55,998 nucleotides of DNA, from contig JAOTVS010000006.1 of the NCBI GenBank assembly GCA_029863275.1, positions 1 to 55,998 on the forward strand. Direction: 5' to 3'. The first letter of the stretch is position 1. Each line of letters begins with the position of its first letter. This DNA is from Candidatus Nitrosopumilus sp. (GTDB lineage Archaea; Thermoproteota; Nitrososphaeria; Nitrososphaerales; Nitrosopumilaceae). Below the pieces are notes generated by a model, which was not told the origin of the DNA, did no database searches, and saw only the letters and a program-made list of their open reading frames with translations. Positions 28,601-36,840 of this stretch are shown here, piece after piece. The position numbers and the translations under genes are program-made.

Positions 28601-30091
28601 TCTTTTGATTTCCAACCAGTAACTCCAATAAGTCCAGGAAACTGGTCGCAATGGTCAATCAACTTTACAATACCGGATGAAAAACAATATAGAATTCTTG
28701 TAGAATCTACAAATTTGTATAATAAAAAAATGTGGGCTGAAGTCATTTTAGATGATATTTTCACGAAAAAAACACTAAACTCCCACAAAGAAACTAGTGG
28801 TAAAAAATTACATGCTTTTTTATATCCAACTTTTACTTCAGGTGCATATAATTTAGATTCGTTTTACTTTTTCTATTCCAAATATTCTGGGGCAACTTCT
28901 TCGGAAGAAATTACCACTGATTTAGATCTATTAACTGGAAAGGTACCTTCTGTACCGGATGTAGGGTATTTCCAGCCACTCTTGGAGCTAGTTCAAGAAT
29001 ACGACCCTGGTTCTGATGTATCAATAATTACCGACAATTATGTCCATAACGGATTAATTTTTAATGAGAATGGAGATAACTTGTATGAATCGTTATTTGT
29101 CCTACATGATGAATATGTCACTCAAGAATCCTATGAAAATCTCAAAAAATTTGTTCAAAATGGGGGTGTAATTGTATTTCTAGATGGAAATATTTTTTAT
29201 GGTGAAGTTGAACTTGATGAAGAAAATTGTACAGTTACTTTGGTGAAAGGTCACGATTGGGAATTTGATGGACAAGTTGCCAAAAAGAGTGTGAGTGAAC
29301 GATATTTTGATGAGAATCAAACTTGGATGGGAAGTAATTTTATAATTAATCAATTGGATTCTGAAGTTATTTTTGGAAATAATCCCTTCGATTATCGCCA
29401 TTTTGAAGAAAATCATCTTACCAACCCAAAGGCCCTAATCTTAATTGATTATTTAGCAGAATTCCTTTATGAAAAAACAAATCCAGATGAATCAATTGAA
29501 GATATAGAATTAAAATTAGATGAGAGTAATAACAAGAATTCCAATTTTGTAGATTCCCCAAGGGTGGCTACATATGAACTCGATTATGGAAAAGGTAAGG
29601 TAATAATGATGGGAATTTATGCTGAAAGATTATCAGAGAATACAGAATTTCAAAAGTTTTTTCAAAAAATAGTTCTACCTCGTGCTATCGGAAACAAGTA
29701 TCCTATTTTATTGGAAAGTGAAAAATTTGATATATTTTGGGAAATGAGGAATGGAAAGGTGACACATATCGAATTAAATAATAAAGAAAAAAATCTAACA
29801 CTAGAGCTAAACACAATTGATTCTGATAAGTCTGGTTCACATCCAAATACTTTGATAGTTTTAATTCCTAAACAACTATTAGATTCACCCACTCCTACCA
29901 ACCAAGGAAATTATGATGTATTTTTAGATGGAAAACCAGTCGAATATAACCAGGTAAGTGATGATTTTGAAAGAAGTATTGAAATTCAACTTCCGCCAAA
30001 TTCAGGAAGGGTAGAAATTTTTGGAAAAAATATCCTAAGTGAGCAAAAGTCTTTCTTGGAATTTACATCTGAACTAATTAATAGAAATTAA
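25679..30091 (+). CDS. Giant secreted beta-helix protein with two amidotransferase-like modules
   Basis: 1470 residues. After a signal peptide (about 10-35) comes a right-handed parallel beta-helix (about 150-370; repeats such as NNFIHDIEMFGLNHSFG and NNTISYIREGIGIV) of the pectate-lyase/NosD type that often binds or cleaves polysaccharides. A first amidotransferase-like module follows (about 500-620: FDVLILFSQEF, GGKIIFLDGGIF, KGKNWEFDG). Then come beta-sandwich domains and a second module (about 1054-1260: AYNLDSFYFFYSKY, LFVLHDEYVTQ, GGVIVFLDGNIFYGE, KGHDWEFDG). The second module is much closer to 12917-14764 than to the first. No C-terminal anchor is evident. It is coupled to GT2 copy B. 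Confidence 0.8.
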   Translation: MNLNQRIFKNLFFYIFLISITMISIPEMNKSFGEVVEPYCIDLNRHQKLITIHCGNVHLSDIDNILSARSVLTQETVGNWQLRADILVKEKGNLIIDSSDTKTLKIETLYGITSYGNLVIDSVKIVSWDFKMREYPTTNGIQPRSYITHGYEGIVGGMNITNSELAFLGFDEYSKQGISYFAGDGSIFSNNHVHDSWQGITTANVGFVTIENNFIHDIEMFGLNHSFGSHDLTIRNNTISYIREGIGIVCSGDCENILIEENRVFNSKEAGIMLYQNANNSIIKDNFIFNQTIGISIADSSNNHINNNMIHDVVDGIQVKVLNPEIYTSQENRIFGNKFSKIEGLPIFIDTHSIRNNIFQNSFDKKDSPGVFFSPLTGPGNLVSDSIFVDSEKILQVGSSEISELGALRIGLIDNSFTRTANQKGGIESFLFKNIDQPQTFVTSDLHMLQSPIIKKNSPQVLSFQSYLEQISPNSEISFLRDEDIHKNLIFNTNQDRLFDVLILFSQEFVSQDEYDNLKRFVEMGGKIIFLDGGIFVAEIVYDEARNSIQFKKGKNWEFDGNLAQKSGWERYQTQNQEWIGSNSLSIENENRIQFLNNPFGNNFSQLSFISNSNAEMWHDFGAIASYKLPDEKTAIAKVGIYQLDFGQGKILMLGISSSSLIEDKKFQDFFKNYIFPKFLGEQYFIDQFEQYDDLKINWILNSGKISDTIVDLKLNAITLNLERSDKVNDNLKLVLPQTLLHIKDTGQTKLQVFVDHIPVDANPILTDTSSGFEIPLRPISSSVKIIGDELGFFDDKGPEITINNIDFIFNEDYQEVSVDVTVEDYESGVNNSDLFLEKIPTGEIFDFANPEDEISNFPSLKMDIPYDAGTTFKIIATATDYLNNRSWIESEIFESYGYEDSKNLENSTLIEGQTKDDAGKWGEPRNSSKLSIHYPSICKPLNQIGDIIVKGSSFDEKGIAKIEALIHKLPHDGSFDFQPVTPISPGNWSQWSINFTIPDEKQYRILVESTNLYNKKMWAEVILDDIFTKKTLNSHKETSGKKLHAFLYPTFTSGAYNLDSFYFFYSKYSGATSSEEITTDLDLLTGKVPSVPDVGYFQPLLELVQEYDPGSDVSIITDNYVHNGLIFNENGDNLYESLFVLHDEYVTQESYENLKKFVQNGGVIVFLDGNIFYGEVELDEENCTVTLVKGHDWEFDGQVAKKSVSERYFDENQTWMGSNFIINQLDSEVIFGNNPFDYRHFEENHLTNPKALILIDYLAEFLYEKTNPDESIEDIELKLDESNNKNSNFVDSPRVATYELDYGKGKVIMMGIYAERLSENTEFQKFFQKIVLPRAIGNKYPILLESEKFDIFWEMRNGKVTHIELNNKEKNLTLELNTIDSDKSGSHPNTLIVLIPKQLLDSPTPTNQGNYDVFLDGKPVEYNQVSDDFERSIEIQLPPNSGRVEIFGKNILSEQKSFLEFTSELINRN

Positions 30092-30288
30092 CAAATTAAC
30101 TTCTTTAAAATGAAAATTTTCCTTGGAAGAGTCTAATAAGTTTCGATATGTTTTATCTAGAATTTTAGTTTCAAAATATTTTAAAAATAAAAAGAAATGA
30201 GAGTTTAATCTCTTTTTTACTCTCTTGAACATGCCTGACTTTCATGATATAGTGTGGGTAGGTGGAGGGTTTTAAACACAAGAAGTGA

Positions 30289-30363
30289 AGCCAATGATGG
30301 GATCTGAACCCACGACCTTTCGATTACAAGTCGAATGCTCTAGCCAGACTGAGCTACATTGGC
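30289..30363 (-). tRNA. tRNA-Thr (UGU)
   Basis: On the minus strand the sequence folds as a complete cloverleaf: acceptor stem GCCAATG/CATTGGC, D arm with GCTC/GAGC, anticodon stem TTCGA/TCGAA around loop CTTGTAA (anticodon TGT), and a T arm GTGGG-TTCAGAT-CCCAT. The discriminator base is T, usual for archaeal threonine tRNAs. CCA is not encoded and there is no intron. Confidence 0.93.
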
Positions 30364-30503
30364 ACAAAATAAAATAAAAAATTTGAAGGTTTAAAATGTT
30401 ACCTGAACCCAAATTATGACATTATTTATTTTATTATCTTAAAATTTTGTGTTTTTATCTGACAGTCAATTTATAATGTTGCCTTTTGCTGAAAAATTTG
30501 TAA

Positions 30504-30740
30504 ATGAAATACATCAATCCCTTGCGATTAAAGGTACTAATGATGATGTTCTTTGGAACTGGTATTCTTGGTATTGTGATAGGATTGACTATTGCACCTA
30601 CCATGTCCTCAAATTCTTCATTACTAATTACCTTTATGGGTGTAATCAATTTGTGCTTAGGGGGTTTTTTTGGATGGATTTTTCTCACTCAACAGCCAGG
30701 AAAACAAGATCCGAGAAAAAGAAAACCTAAAAAAAAATAG
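30504..30740 (+). CDS. Small two-helix membrane protein
   Basis: 78 residues with two hydrophobic segments (MMMFFGTGILGIVIGLTIA and LLITFMGVINLCLGGFFGWI) joined by a short Ser/Asn loop, and a strongly basic C-terminal tail (PRKRKPKKK) that should face the cytoplasm. No family recognised. It appears monocistronic between tRNA-Thr and the arginine decarboxylase. Confidence 0.65.
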   Translation: MKYINPLRLKVLMMMFFGTGILGIVIGLTIAPTMSSNSSLLITFMGVINLCLGGFFGWIFLTQQPGKQDPRKRKPKKK

Positions 30741-30909
30741 ATTGCTAAAAACTTGAAATCAAGTTAAATGTTTACTCGGATTCAAAGACGTCATCTATTT
30801 TTATAATAATATGTTATGTGATAATAGTATTTAATGGAAAATACTGTATTATTAAAGTTCTAGGCAGTTGATTTAAGGTATAAATAATAACTTACAACAC
30901 AAAAAAGAA

Positions 30910-31461
30910 TTGCTTGATCTAGTTGCCAAAAAATTATTTCTCACCAAAGGAAAGGGGGTTCATGAAGATCGACTTACTAGCTTTGAATTTGCTCTAAGAG
31001 ATGCAGGTATTGCCGGAACTAATCTTGTTTTAATATCAAGTATTTTCCCACCCCATGCAAAATTGGTATCAAGAACTGAGGGCCTGAAGCAAATAAAACC
31101 TGGACAGATTCTATTTACTATTTATTCTAAAAATCAAACAAACGAGCCACATAGAATGTGCTCTGCCTCCGTAGGTATTGCCAGACCCAAGGATCCTAAT
31201 AGATATGGTTATCTTTCTGAATACGAATCTTTTGGACAAAACCAAAATCAGGCCGGTGATTACGCTGAAGATATTGCTGCTCAAATGTTAGCCTCATCTC
31301 TTGGCATTCCCTTCGAAATTGACAAAAGCTGGGATGAAAAAAGACAGCAATGGACAATATCTGGTCAGATTTACAAAACACAAAACATTACACAAAGTAC
31401 CAAGGGTGATAAAGATGGCAAGTGGACCACTGTATTTGCAGCTGCAGTACTATTGCTTTAA
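30910..31461 (+). CDS. Pyruvoyl-dependent arginine decarboxylase
   Basis: 183 residues, TTG start. Converts arginine to agmatine, the first step of archaeal polyamine synthesis. The self-cleavage site is in VLISSIFPPHA; cleavage between the two Ser residues (43 and 44) would create the pyruvoyl group on the larger chain. Other family features are GTNLVL upstream and the later GQILFTIYS and EPHRMCSASVGIA. The length matches archaeal members. The ureohydrolase at 1253 could use its product if it is an agmatinase. The gene abuts the convergent gene at 31462. Confidence 0.9.
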   Translation: MLDLVAKKLFLTKGKGVHEDRLTSFEFALRDAGIAGTNLVLISSIFPPHAKLVSRTEGLKQIKPGQILFTIYSKNQTNEPHRMCSASVGIARPKDPNRYGYLSEYESFGQNQNQAGDYAEDIAAQMLASSLGIPFEIDKSWDEKRQQWTISGQIYKTQNITQSTKGDKDGKWTTVFAAAVLLL

Positions 31462-32613
31462 TTATTTTTTATAGCCCTTAAGAAAAAATACGGCTGCTCC
31501 AATACCGCCAATTATTATTATTGCTAAAATTATCATGGATTCATCAAACTTGAACTCGTCAATTGATTTGGTCTTATCCCTCTCCAATGAAAAAATTAAA
31601 TCACTAGCATAGATGGATTTATCTTGGCCAAAGATATATTTCCCTTGAATTCTTTCTCCTTCCTCCGGATCAAAAACCCATCCTTTTTTGATAATTTCAA
31701 TGGGAATTTTTTCTCCATCAACAATTTGTGTGGGTATTGTACTTCCTCTTACATTTGAGATGCTAGCAGATTCTTCTGATAGTATTACAATTTGAAATAT
31801 TGAATTCAGTGGATAAAATCCCGATGAAAAATACTCCGATCGTTTTAGTTCATCTGTTCCCAAAAATTCTAGAGGTCTTAAATCAGTCAGGTTTGATGCA
31901 GCTTGGGGATAGTCAATCGATAATTTTAGCTGGAGTAGAGAATTATTCTGAAATGGTATGATAGAAAATGTTACCTTTGCCTTGTCTTCTAGCGATAAAT
32001 TCTTTGCAGTATCATAAAATCCTCCAGAATCTCTTATTATCTTTGGAATTAAAATTGCTGAAATTTTTTCATACATGGAACTAGTGTCCTCCATGGGCAT
32101 AGTGTAGACTGCAGATACTGTTCCCCTTCCTGAAACGACTCCTGAAGTTTCCAAACTTTTATTGATTTCATCATCACTATGAACAAAAATTGAGTGAAAT
32201 TCAGCATTGGTATCAAAGGCTTCATTTATTTCGTCTATGAACAGTTCTGCTACAGCTTTTGTTGATTCTTGAATTTCTATAATTCCTTTATCTGAAGGAT
32301 CTCGTTTTACATTAATCATAATACATGATTCATCTAGGACTCCGAGAATACATTGTTGTTGATTTGTTATTACTATTGCAATTACTCTTCCATTTTCTCT
32401 GATGTTTTTTTCAAGATCTGGTGGAATTTGTATTTCTTGGATGCTTGTACTCTGGAGGGTTATTGAGGCTGTTACATTTTGTGATCTACTTTTATCTACG
32501 ATTACTTGAGCTGTTTCTTGAAAAGTTGCTAGGCCTACCTCTTGAGCGTATACGTAATTTGCTGTAAATGCAAAAATTCCAACTAATGCTAGTAAAAGGA
32601 TAATTTTTTGCAT
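31462..32613 (-). CDS. Membrane-anchored extracellular protein
   Basis: About 383 residues from the ATG at 32613, which has caggagagg just upstream; the longer frame to 32670 is less likely. It has a signal peptide (IILLLALVGIFAFTANYVYA), a large extracellular part with Cys residues in QQQCILGVLDESC, and a C-terminal membrane anchor (IILAIIIIGGIGAAVFFL) with a short basic tail. It resembles no enzyme I can name. The architecture suggests a surface receptor-like or structural protein. Confidence 0.75.
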   Translation of the reverse strand: MQKIILLLALVGIFAFTANYVYAQEVGLATFQETAQVIVDKSRSQNVTASITLQSTSIQEIQIPPDLEKNIRENGRVIAIVITNQQQCILGVLDESCIMINVKRDPSDKGIIEIQESTKAVAELFIDEINEAFDTNAEFHSIFVHSDDEINKSLETSGVVSGRGTVSAVYTMPMEDTSSMYEKISAILIPKIIRDSGGFYDTAKNLSLEDKAKVTFSIIPFQNNSLLQLKLSIDYPQAASNLTDLRPLEFLGTDELKRSEYFSSGFYPLNSIFQIVILSEESASISNVRGSTIPTQIVDGEKIPIEIIKKGWVFDPEEGERIQGKYIFGQDKSIYASDLIFSLERDKTKSIDEFKFDESMIILAIIIIGGIGAAVFFLKGYKK

Positions 32614-32764
32614 AGGGTGCCTCTCCTGTAGAATATTTATTAAATTTACTCCTAGTTTATCTTCGGACAATTTGCTTAAATTTGGAACAAAAATTTTTTG
32701 GTAGTTTTGCCATCTTTTACTATCTTTTAACTAATATTGTATTTTTTTTATTCATTGTACTAGC

Positions 32765-33340
32765 ATGGCATTAATAGAATCACTTGAGGATGTATTTCAA
32801 GATCCAATCTTTTCCGTCATAGGAATATTGATTGCCTTTGGAATTGGGTTAGTACAAGGAATAATTTTAGGGAGGGCCCTTTTACTTAGATTTCCCAGAA
32901 TTCAAAATAATGTTAAAAAGATTTCAATCTCTTTGTTTGTATTATTTCTAGCAAATGCAATTTTAAGCGTACCTCGCTTTGCATCTCCGGAGAAAATCGA
33001 CCTTTCATCTATCTCTCTAGCTACTAGTAATGGTGAAATTGCATCTTTAATTTTTTTAATATTTGGAATAAATACAGGCTTTTTAGCTGTACTTGCAATT
33101 TCTGTAACTCTGATGAGTCTGGTTTTGTTAAAGCTAACTAATCTTCATGGAATTGCAAAAGGATTTGTTTTCTTTTTTAGCCTGTTTATCTTGTTTTTGA
33201 CTGGATTGAGCCGATTTACTGATCTTACTCCAAGTTCATTTGAGGTCCTTTTGTATTTTCTTTATCAGCTAGGCCTTACCATTGGAATTTTAACAGGCAC
33301 TGTTCGAAAATTAAAACCTAAACCTGTTGATTTGAAATAA
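32765..33340 (+). CDS. Integral membrane protein with about five helices
   Basis: 191 residues. Hydrophobic segments include VIGILIAFGIGLVQGIILG, ISLFVLFLANAIL, IASLIFLIFGINTGFLAVLA, VFFFSLFILFLTGL and VLLYFLYQLGLTIGILTG. The C-terminus is basic and Pro-rich. No conserved catalytic or transport motif is visible. It is divergent from the gene at 31462 and convergent with the peptidase at 33462. Confidence 0.7.
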   Translation: MALIESLEDVFQDPIFSVIGILIAFGIGLVQGIILGRALLLRFPRIQNNVKKISISLFVLFLANAILSVPRFASPEKIDLSSISLATSNGEIASLIFLIFGINTGFLAVLAISVTLMSLVLLKLTNLHGIAKGFVFFFSLFILFLTGLSRFTDLTPSSFEVLLYFLYQLGLTIGILTGTVRKLKPKPVDLK

Positions 33341-33414
33341 TCCCTTTTCAAACGTTTAAATCTATTGAACTTGCTTTTTTCATTGACATCGAATTCAAAC
33401 CGTTCGGGGAACAA

Positions 33415-33443
33415 GCTGGCAGCCCATGCGTTGGGCTGCCAGC
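33415..33443. repeat. Perfect GC-rich inverted repeat (12-bp stem)
   Basis: gctggcagccca, a 5-base loop (tgcgt), then tgggctgccagc. The stem is perfect and about 75% GC in a very AT-rich genome. It lies between two convergent genes, where it could stop transcription from both sides or stabilise 3' ends. Archaeal termination normally needs only T-tracts, so such a hairpin is notable. Confidence 0.8.
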
Positions 33444-33461
33444 CCCATTAATTTTAAAATT

Positions 33462-35234
33462 TTAGTTTATTGATTCTAATTCTTTTACTTGAGTTTTAAT
33501 GTAATCAAATCCTTCTTGCCAAAATTTTGGGGATCTGATATCTAATCCATGCTCCTTTAGCAAAATTTCTGGCTTTTGTGAACCACCAGCTTCCAGTATG
33601 CTAAGGTATGATGGAACAAATTCCTTTCCCTCTTTCTTGAATCTTTGAAACAATGAAAGTGCCAACAAATTTCCAAAAGAATATGCATAGCAGTAAAATG
33701 GAGTGTGATAGAAATGTGGAATATAACTCCACTCAATTGCAAAATCTTCTGAAATATTAACTGCATTTCCAAACTGTTCTTTTAAATTTTTCAAATATCC
33801 TTTTGAGATTTCATCAATAGTTGTGCCCTGACCAATTTGTGTGTGGGCATCTTGTTCAAAAATTGTAAAAAATGACTGTCTCATTATTGTAGCATAGAGG
33901 TCATCAATTTTTTCTGATAACATTACCTTCTTTTCATCATTAGTGATTTCATTTGAAATATTGTCATACAATAACAGTTCTGAAAAAGTGGATGCAGTCT
34001 CAGCTAGAGGTAACGGTGCATCTTGCACGAGAATTGATCTATCCTGTGCAGACTGGCTATGAACAGCATGACCTAACTCATGTGCTAATGTAAATACATC
34101 TCGTGATTTTCCTGTAAAATTAACTAAAACATATGGGGTAAGTTTTGGAGTAAGAGTACTGCAAAAAGCACCATCTCGTTTTCCTGCTCTGATGGAGGAG
34201 TCTATGTGTTTTTGATCAAATATTTTTTTGGCATAGTTTTCTAATTCTGGGCTAAACTTTCCTAATGAATCAAAAACGAGTTTTACTGATTTTTCATACG
34301 AGTAATTTTTCTCCTTAATTTTTGAAGATGAGGGTGCATAAAGATCATATCTTCGAAGTTTTTTCATGTTTAGCATTTTAGCTTTTTGGATAAAGAATTT
34401 TTGAAACACAGGTGCATTTTTTCTGCAAACTTGCAATAATGATTCTATTGTTTTATCGTCTACATTGTTTCCAACATTTCTCATTGATATTGGACTTTTG
34501 TATTTTCTAATATCCACTCCTTCTTGTTTCCAATTAAGAACAATATTTTGATAAATTTCTCCTACGACTCCTTTATTTTCATAATATTTTGTGAGAAGGG
34601 TCTTGTATGCCTCTTCTCTAATTTTTGGATTGGTATTTCTAACATAATTGGTTAGTTCTTCGCGGGTAAGCTTTTTTGTTTTATTTCCAATTTTCATTGT
34701 ATACTCAAAAGCATTTGTAATCTTGTCATACAATTTAACAAGAGCAGTAACTCCTGTAACATCAAGGGTGTTGATTATTCTTTCCTCGGGTTCAGATAAT
34801 GAATATTTTGCAACTAACCTTTTGTGTTTTAGATATTCTGAAAGCTCTCCTGAATTTTTTATTAATCTATTTGCATTTTTATCATCTAATTGTGTTTTCC
34901 ACCATAAATCAAAGAACAACACTTGATTAGAAATTTCTGAACCTAACTTTGTAATCATTGTCAATAATGACGTTGCTTCATCTGACTGTGTATTAGCAGA
35001 ATAAGATAATGACGCATATCCGCCAATTAGACTCATCTTCTCAGAAATTTTTTCGACATCTTGCAAAATACTCAAGAACTTTTTTGAAGACATTTTTGGA
35101 TCAAGTTTTGATTTTATTCTCTCAAATTTTTTAGACAATAGTTGAATTTCTTTAATTTGCTTTTGAAATTCAGGACTTTTAGGACTTTTAGCAATTTCTG
35201 ATAAATCCCATTCGCCAAGTTGATACGCTGCCAT
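33462..35234 (-). CDS. M3-family oligoendopeptidase F-like metallopeptidase
   Basis: 590 residues, a cytoplasmic zinc oligopeptidase. The catalytic HELGHAVHS motif is at about residue 385, followed by a Glu-containing helix (PLAETASTFSELLLYD) that supplies the third zinc ligand. The C-terminal SYIPHFYHTPFYCYAYSFG is typical of PepF enzymes and shapes the substrate channel. Length and helical N-terminal domain are normal. It probably degrades short peptides arising from the proteasome or from uptake. It appears monocistronic. Confidence 0.92.
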   Translation of the reverse strand: MAAYQLGEWDLSEIAKSPKSPEFQKQIKEIQLLSKKFERIKSKLDPKMSSKKFLSILQDVEKISEKMSLIGGYASLSYSANTQSDEATSLLTMITKLGSEISNQVLFFDLWWKTQLDDKNANRLIKNSGELSEYLKHKRLVAKYSLSEPEERIINTLDVTGVTALVKLYDKITNAFEYTMKIGNKTKKLTREELTNYVRNTNPKIREEAYKTLLTKYYENKGVVGEIYQNIVLNWKQEGVDIRKYKSPISMRNVGNNVDDKTIESLLQVCRKNAPVFQKFFIQKAKMLNMKKLRRYDLYAPSSSKIKEKNYSYEKSVKLVFDSLGKFSPELENYAKKIFDQKHIDSSIRAGKRDGAFCSTLTPKLTPYVLVNFTGKSRDVFTLAHELGHAVHSQSAQDRSILVQDAPLPLAETASTFSELLLYDNISNEITNDEKKVMLSEKIDDLYATIMRQSFFTIFEQDAHTQIGQGTTIDEISKGYLKNLKEQFGNAVNISEDFAIEWSYIPHFYHTPFYCYAYSFGNLLALSLFQRFKKEGKEFVPSYLSILEAGGSQKPEILLKEHGLDIRSPKFWQEGFDYIKTQVKELESIN

Positions 35235-35501
35235 CTGTTCTCGGTAATTTCTAACTATTAAAAAATCAATATGCTCTAGTCAGAGATTTGTAAAAACAGA
35301 AATCAGATGATTCATTCAAAACTTGTAATGACCAAAATTTAACAAGTAAATCCTAGTTTTTGTATAAAACCATCATATTTGTAAAAAAATTTCTGCCTGC
35401 CTAATTTTTAATTTCAAAAATTTTTGATATTTGGGAACAAATCACTATTAATTATTGATAAAAGGTAATATTATATCTCTGTATGTAGAGTTTGGGGTTA
35501 A

Positions 35502-35903
35502 ATGACAAACCAAAATTTAGAAAAAATATTTTGTGATACTCTCGTGAAAGATGTCATGACAAAAGCGTTGGTATCCGTGGATCCCACAACAACTCTATAC
35601 CAAGTCTCAAAATTGATGCAACAAGGAGGCATGGGTTCAATCTTTGTAAAAAAAGATGGCATTCCCTCAGGGATTATTACTGATAGAGATTTTGCAATTA
35701 AGATTGCCGCTCGCGAAGTTCCTTTGGATACACCTGTTGAGAAAATTGCCTCATTTCCTTTAATGACAATAAACTCAGATGAATCAATTCTCAAAGCTGC
35801 AAAATTAATGTCTGAGAAAAAAATACGCAAGCTTGCAGTAATTGAATCTGAAAAGGTGGTAGGAATTATCACTTCAACTGACTTGGTTAATCAACTGGTT
35901 TGA
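35502..35903 (+). CDS. CBS-domain pair (Bateman module) protein
   Basis: 133 residues made of two CBS domains (about 15-70 and 78-133): VKDVMTKALVSVDPTTTLYQ with GIPSGIITDRDFA, then SFPLMTINSDESI with KVVGIITSTDLV. Such modules bind adenine nucleotides and regulate partner proteins. No output domain is attached. A four-CBS protein is encoded at 37980. Confidence 0.9.
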   Translation: MTNQNLEKIFCDTLVKDVMTKALVSVDPTTTLYQVSKLMQQGGMGSIFVKKDGIPSGIITDRDFAIKIAAREVPLDTPVEKIASFPLMTINSDESILKAAKLMSEKKIRKLAVIESEKVVGIITSTDLVNQLV

Positions 35904-35917
35904 GATAAACTCATAAT

Positions 35918-36169
35918 CTAAAAATACTGTTCATGGATGTAACACCATTTCCATGATTTATCAGGAATGGCTTGCATGATAGGGTGTCCTGTTTCTTTGA
36001 AATGCTTTGTAGCATGCTGGCCTACAGAAGAATCGCAACAACCTACATGACCACAAGTTAGACACATTCGAACTGCCACTGTTGGAATTTGTTCTTTTTT
36101 ACATTCTTCACACTCTGGAGGTTTTGAAATAATTTTCTTTTCTTGAGAAAAATGCTCACATGGTTCCAT
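35918..36169 (-). CDS. UBP-type zinc finger protein
   Basis: 83 residues with the ZnF-UBP pattern: CEHF, PPECEECKK, MCLTCGHVGCCDSSVGQHATKHFKETGHP and a final WCYIHEQYF. The Cys/His set fits two or three zinc sites. In eukaryotes the domain binds the free C-terminus of ubiquitin; small archaeal versions have an unknown partner, possibly a ubiquitin-like modifier. It is followed on the same strand by the region in front of pyrophosphatase but is separated from it by about 30 bp, so co-transcription is possible. Confidence 0.85.
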   Translation of the reverse strand: MEPCEHFSQEKKIISKPPECEECKKEQIPTVAVRMCLTCGHVGCCDSSVGQHATKHFKETGHPIMQAIPDKSWKWCYIHEQYF

Positions 36170-36198
36170 ATCTGATTATGAATTACTTGAAATACACT

Positions 36199-36738
36199 CT
36201 AGTATTTCTTTAGGGTATCTCTGTATCTTTTAATGGATTCAATTATTACTTGTTTTGCTTGTTTTGAGGATTCCCATCCAATAATTTCTACCTTTTTCCC
36301 TTCCAAATCTTTGTACACTTGAAAAAAATGTGCTATTTCAGAACGAGTATGATCTTCAATTTTGTCAATGTCTGTTGTATGGAGATATCTTGGATCATTT
36401 GTTGCAACACAAATAATTTTATCGTCGGACTCTCCATCGTCTTTCATTCTCAAAAGCCCTATTGGTCTTGCCTCAATTAGAATTCCAGGATATGTAGCAT
36501 TTGTTACTAGGACAAGTGCATCAAGTGGGTCACCGTCTTCGGATAAAGTCTGCGGAATAATTCCATAGTCGCCTGGATAATGAAATGGGGAGAATAATAC
36601 TCTGTCTAGCTTCATCATGTTGTGTTTTTTATCATATTCGTACTTGTTCATAGATCCCTTTGGGATTTCTACTACTACATTAACAATTTCAGGAATATCA
36701 ATTCCAGCTTCAATATCGTGCCAAAAATTTTTACTCAT
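36199..36738 (-). CDS. ppa: Soluble inorganic pyrophosphatase (family I)
   Basis: 179 residues. Hydrolyses pyrophosphate, pulling biosynthetic reactions forward. The magnesium-binding core is clear: EIPKGSMNKYEYDKK, PGDYGIIPQTLSEDGDPLDA with the conserved Asp residues, then DDKIICV and a C-terminal KDLEGKKVEIIGW. Length is typical of archaeal and bacterial hexameric enzymes. The zinc-finger gene lies immediately downstream on the same strand. Confidence 0.93.
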   Translation of the reverse strand: MSKNFWHDIEAGIDIPEIVNVVVEIPKGSMNKYEYDKKHNMMKLDRVLFSPFHYPGDYGIIPQTLSEDGDPLDALVLVTNATYPGILIEARPIGLLRMKDDGESDDKIICVATNDPRYLHTTDIDKIEDHTRSEIAHFFQVYKDLEGKKVEIIGWESSKQAKQVIIESIKRYRDTLKKY

Positions 36739-36840
36739 TTTCTTACTTGTAACAGTAGACTCTCATTATATTAACAGTAACTCCTTTTGAAATTTTTTAA
36801 AATTAGTAAATAGATTTATTCCATTTTTCAATGACTTAGT

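Noticed and set aside
32080-32100. ctagtg sequence near 32 kb
   Set aside because: Inside the coding sequence of a membrane-anchored protein; treated as chance.
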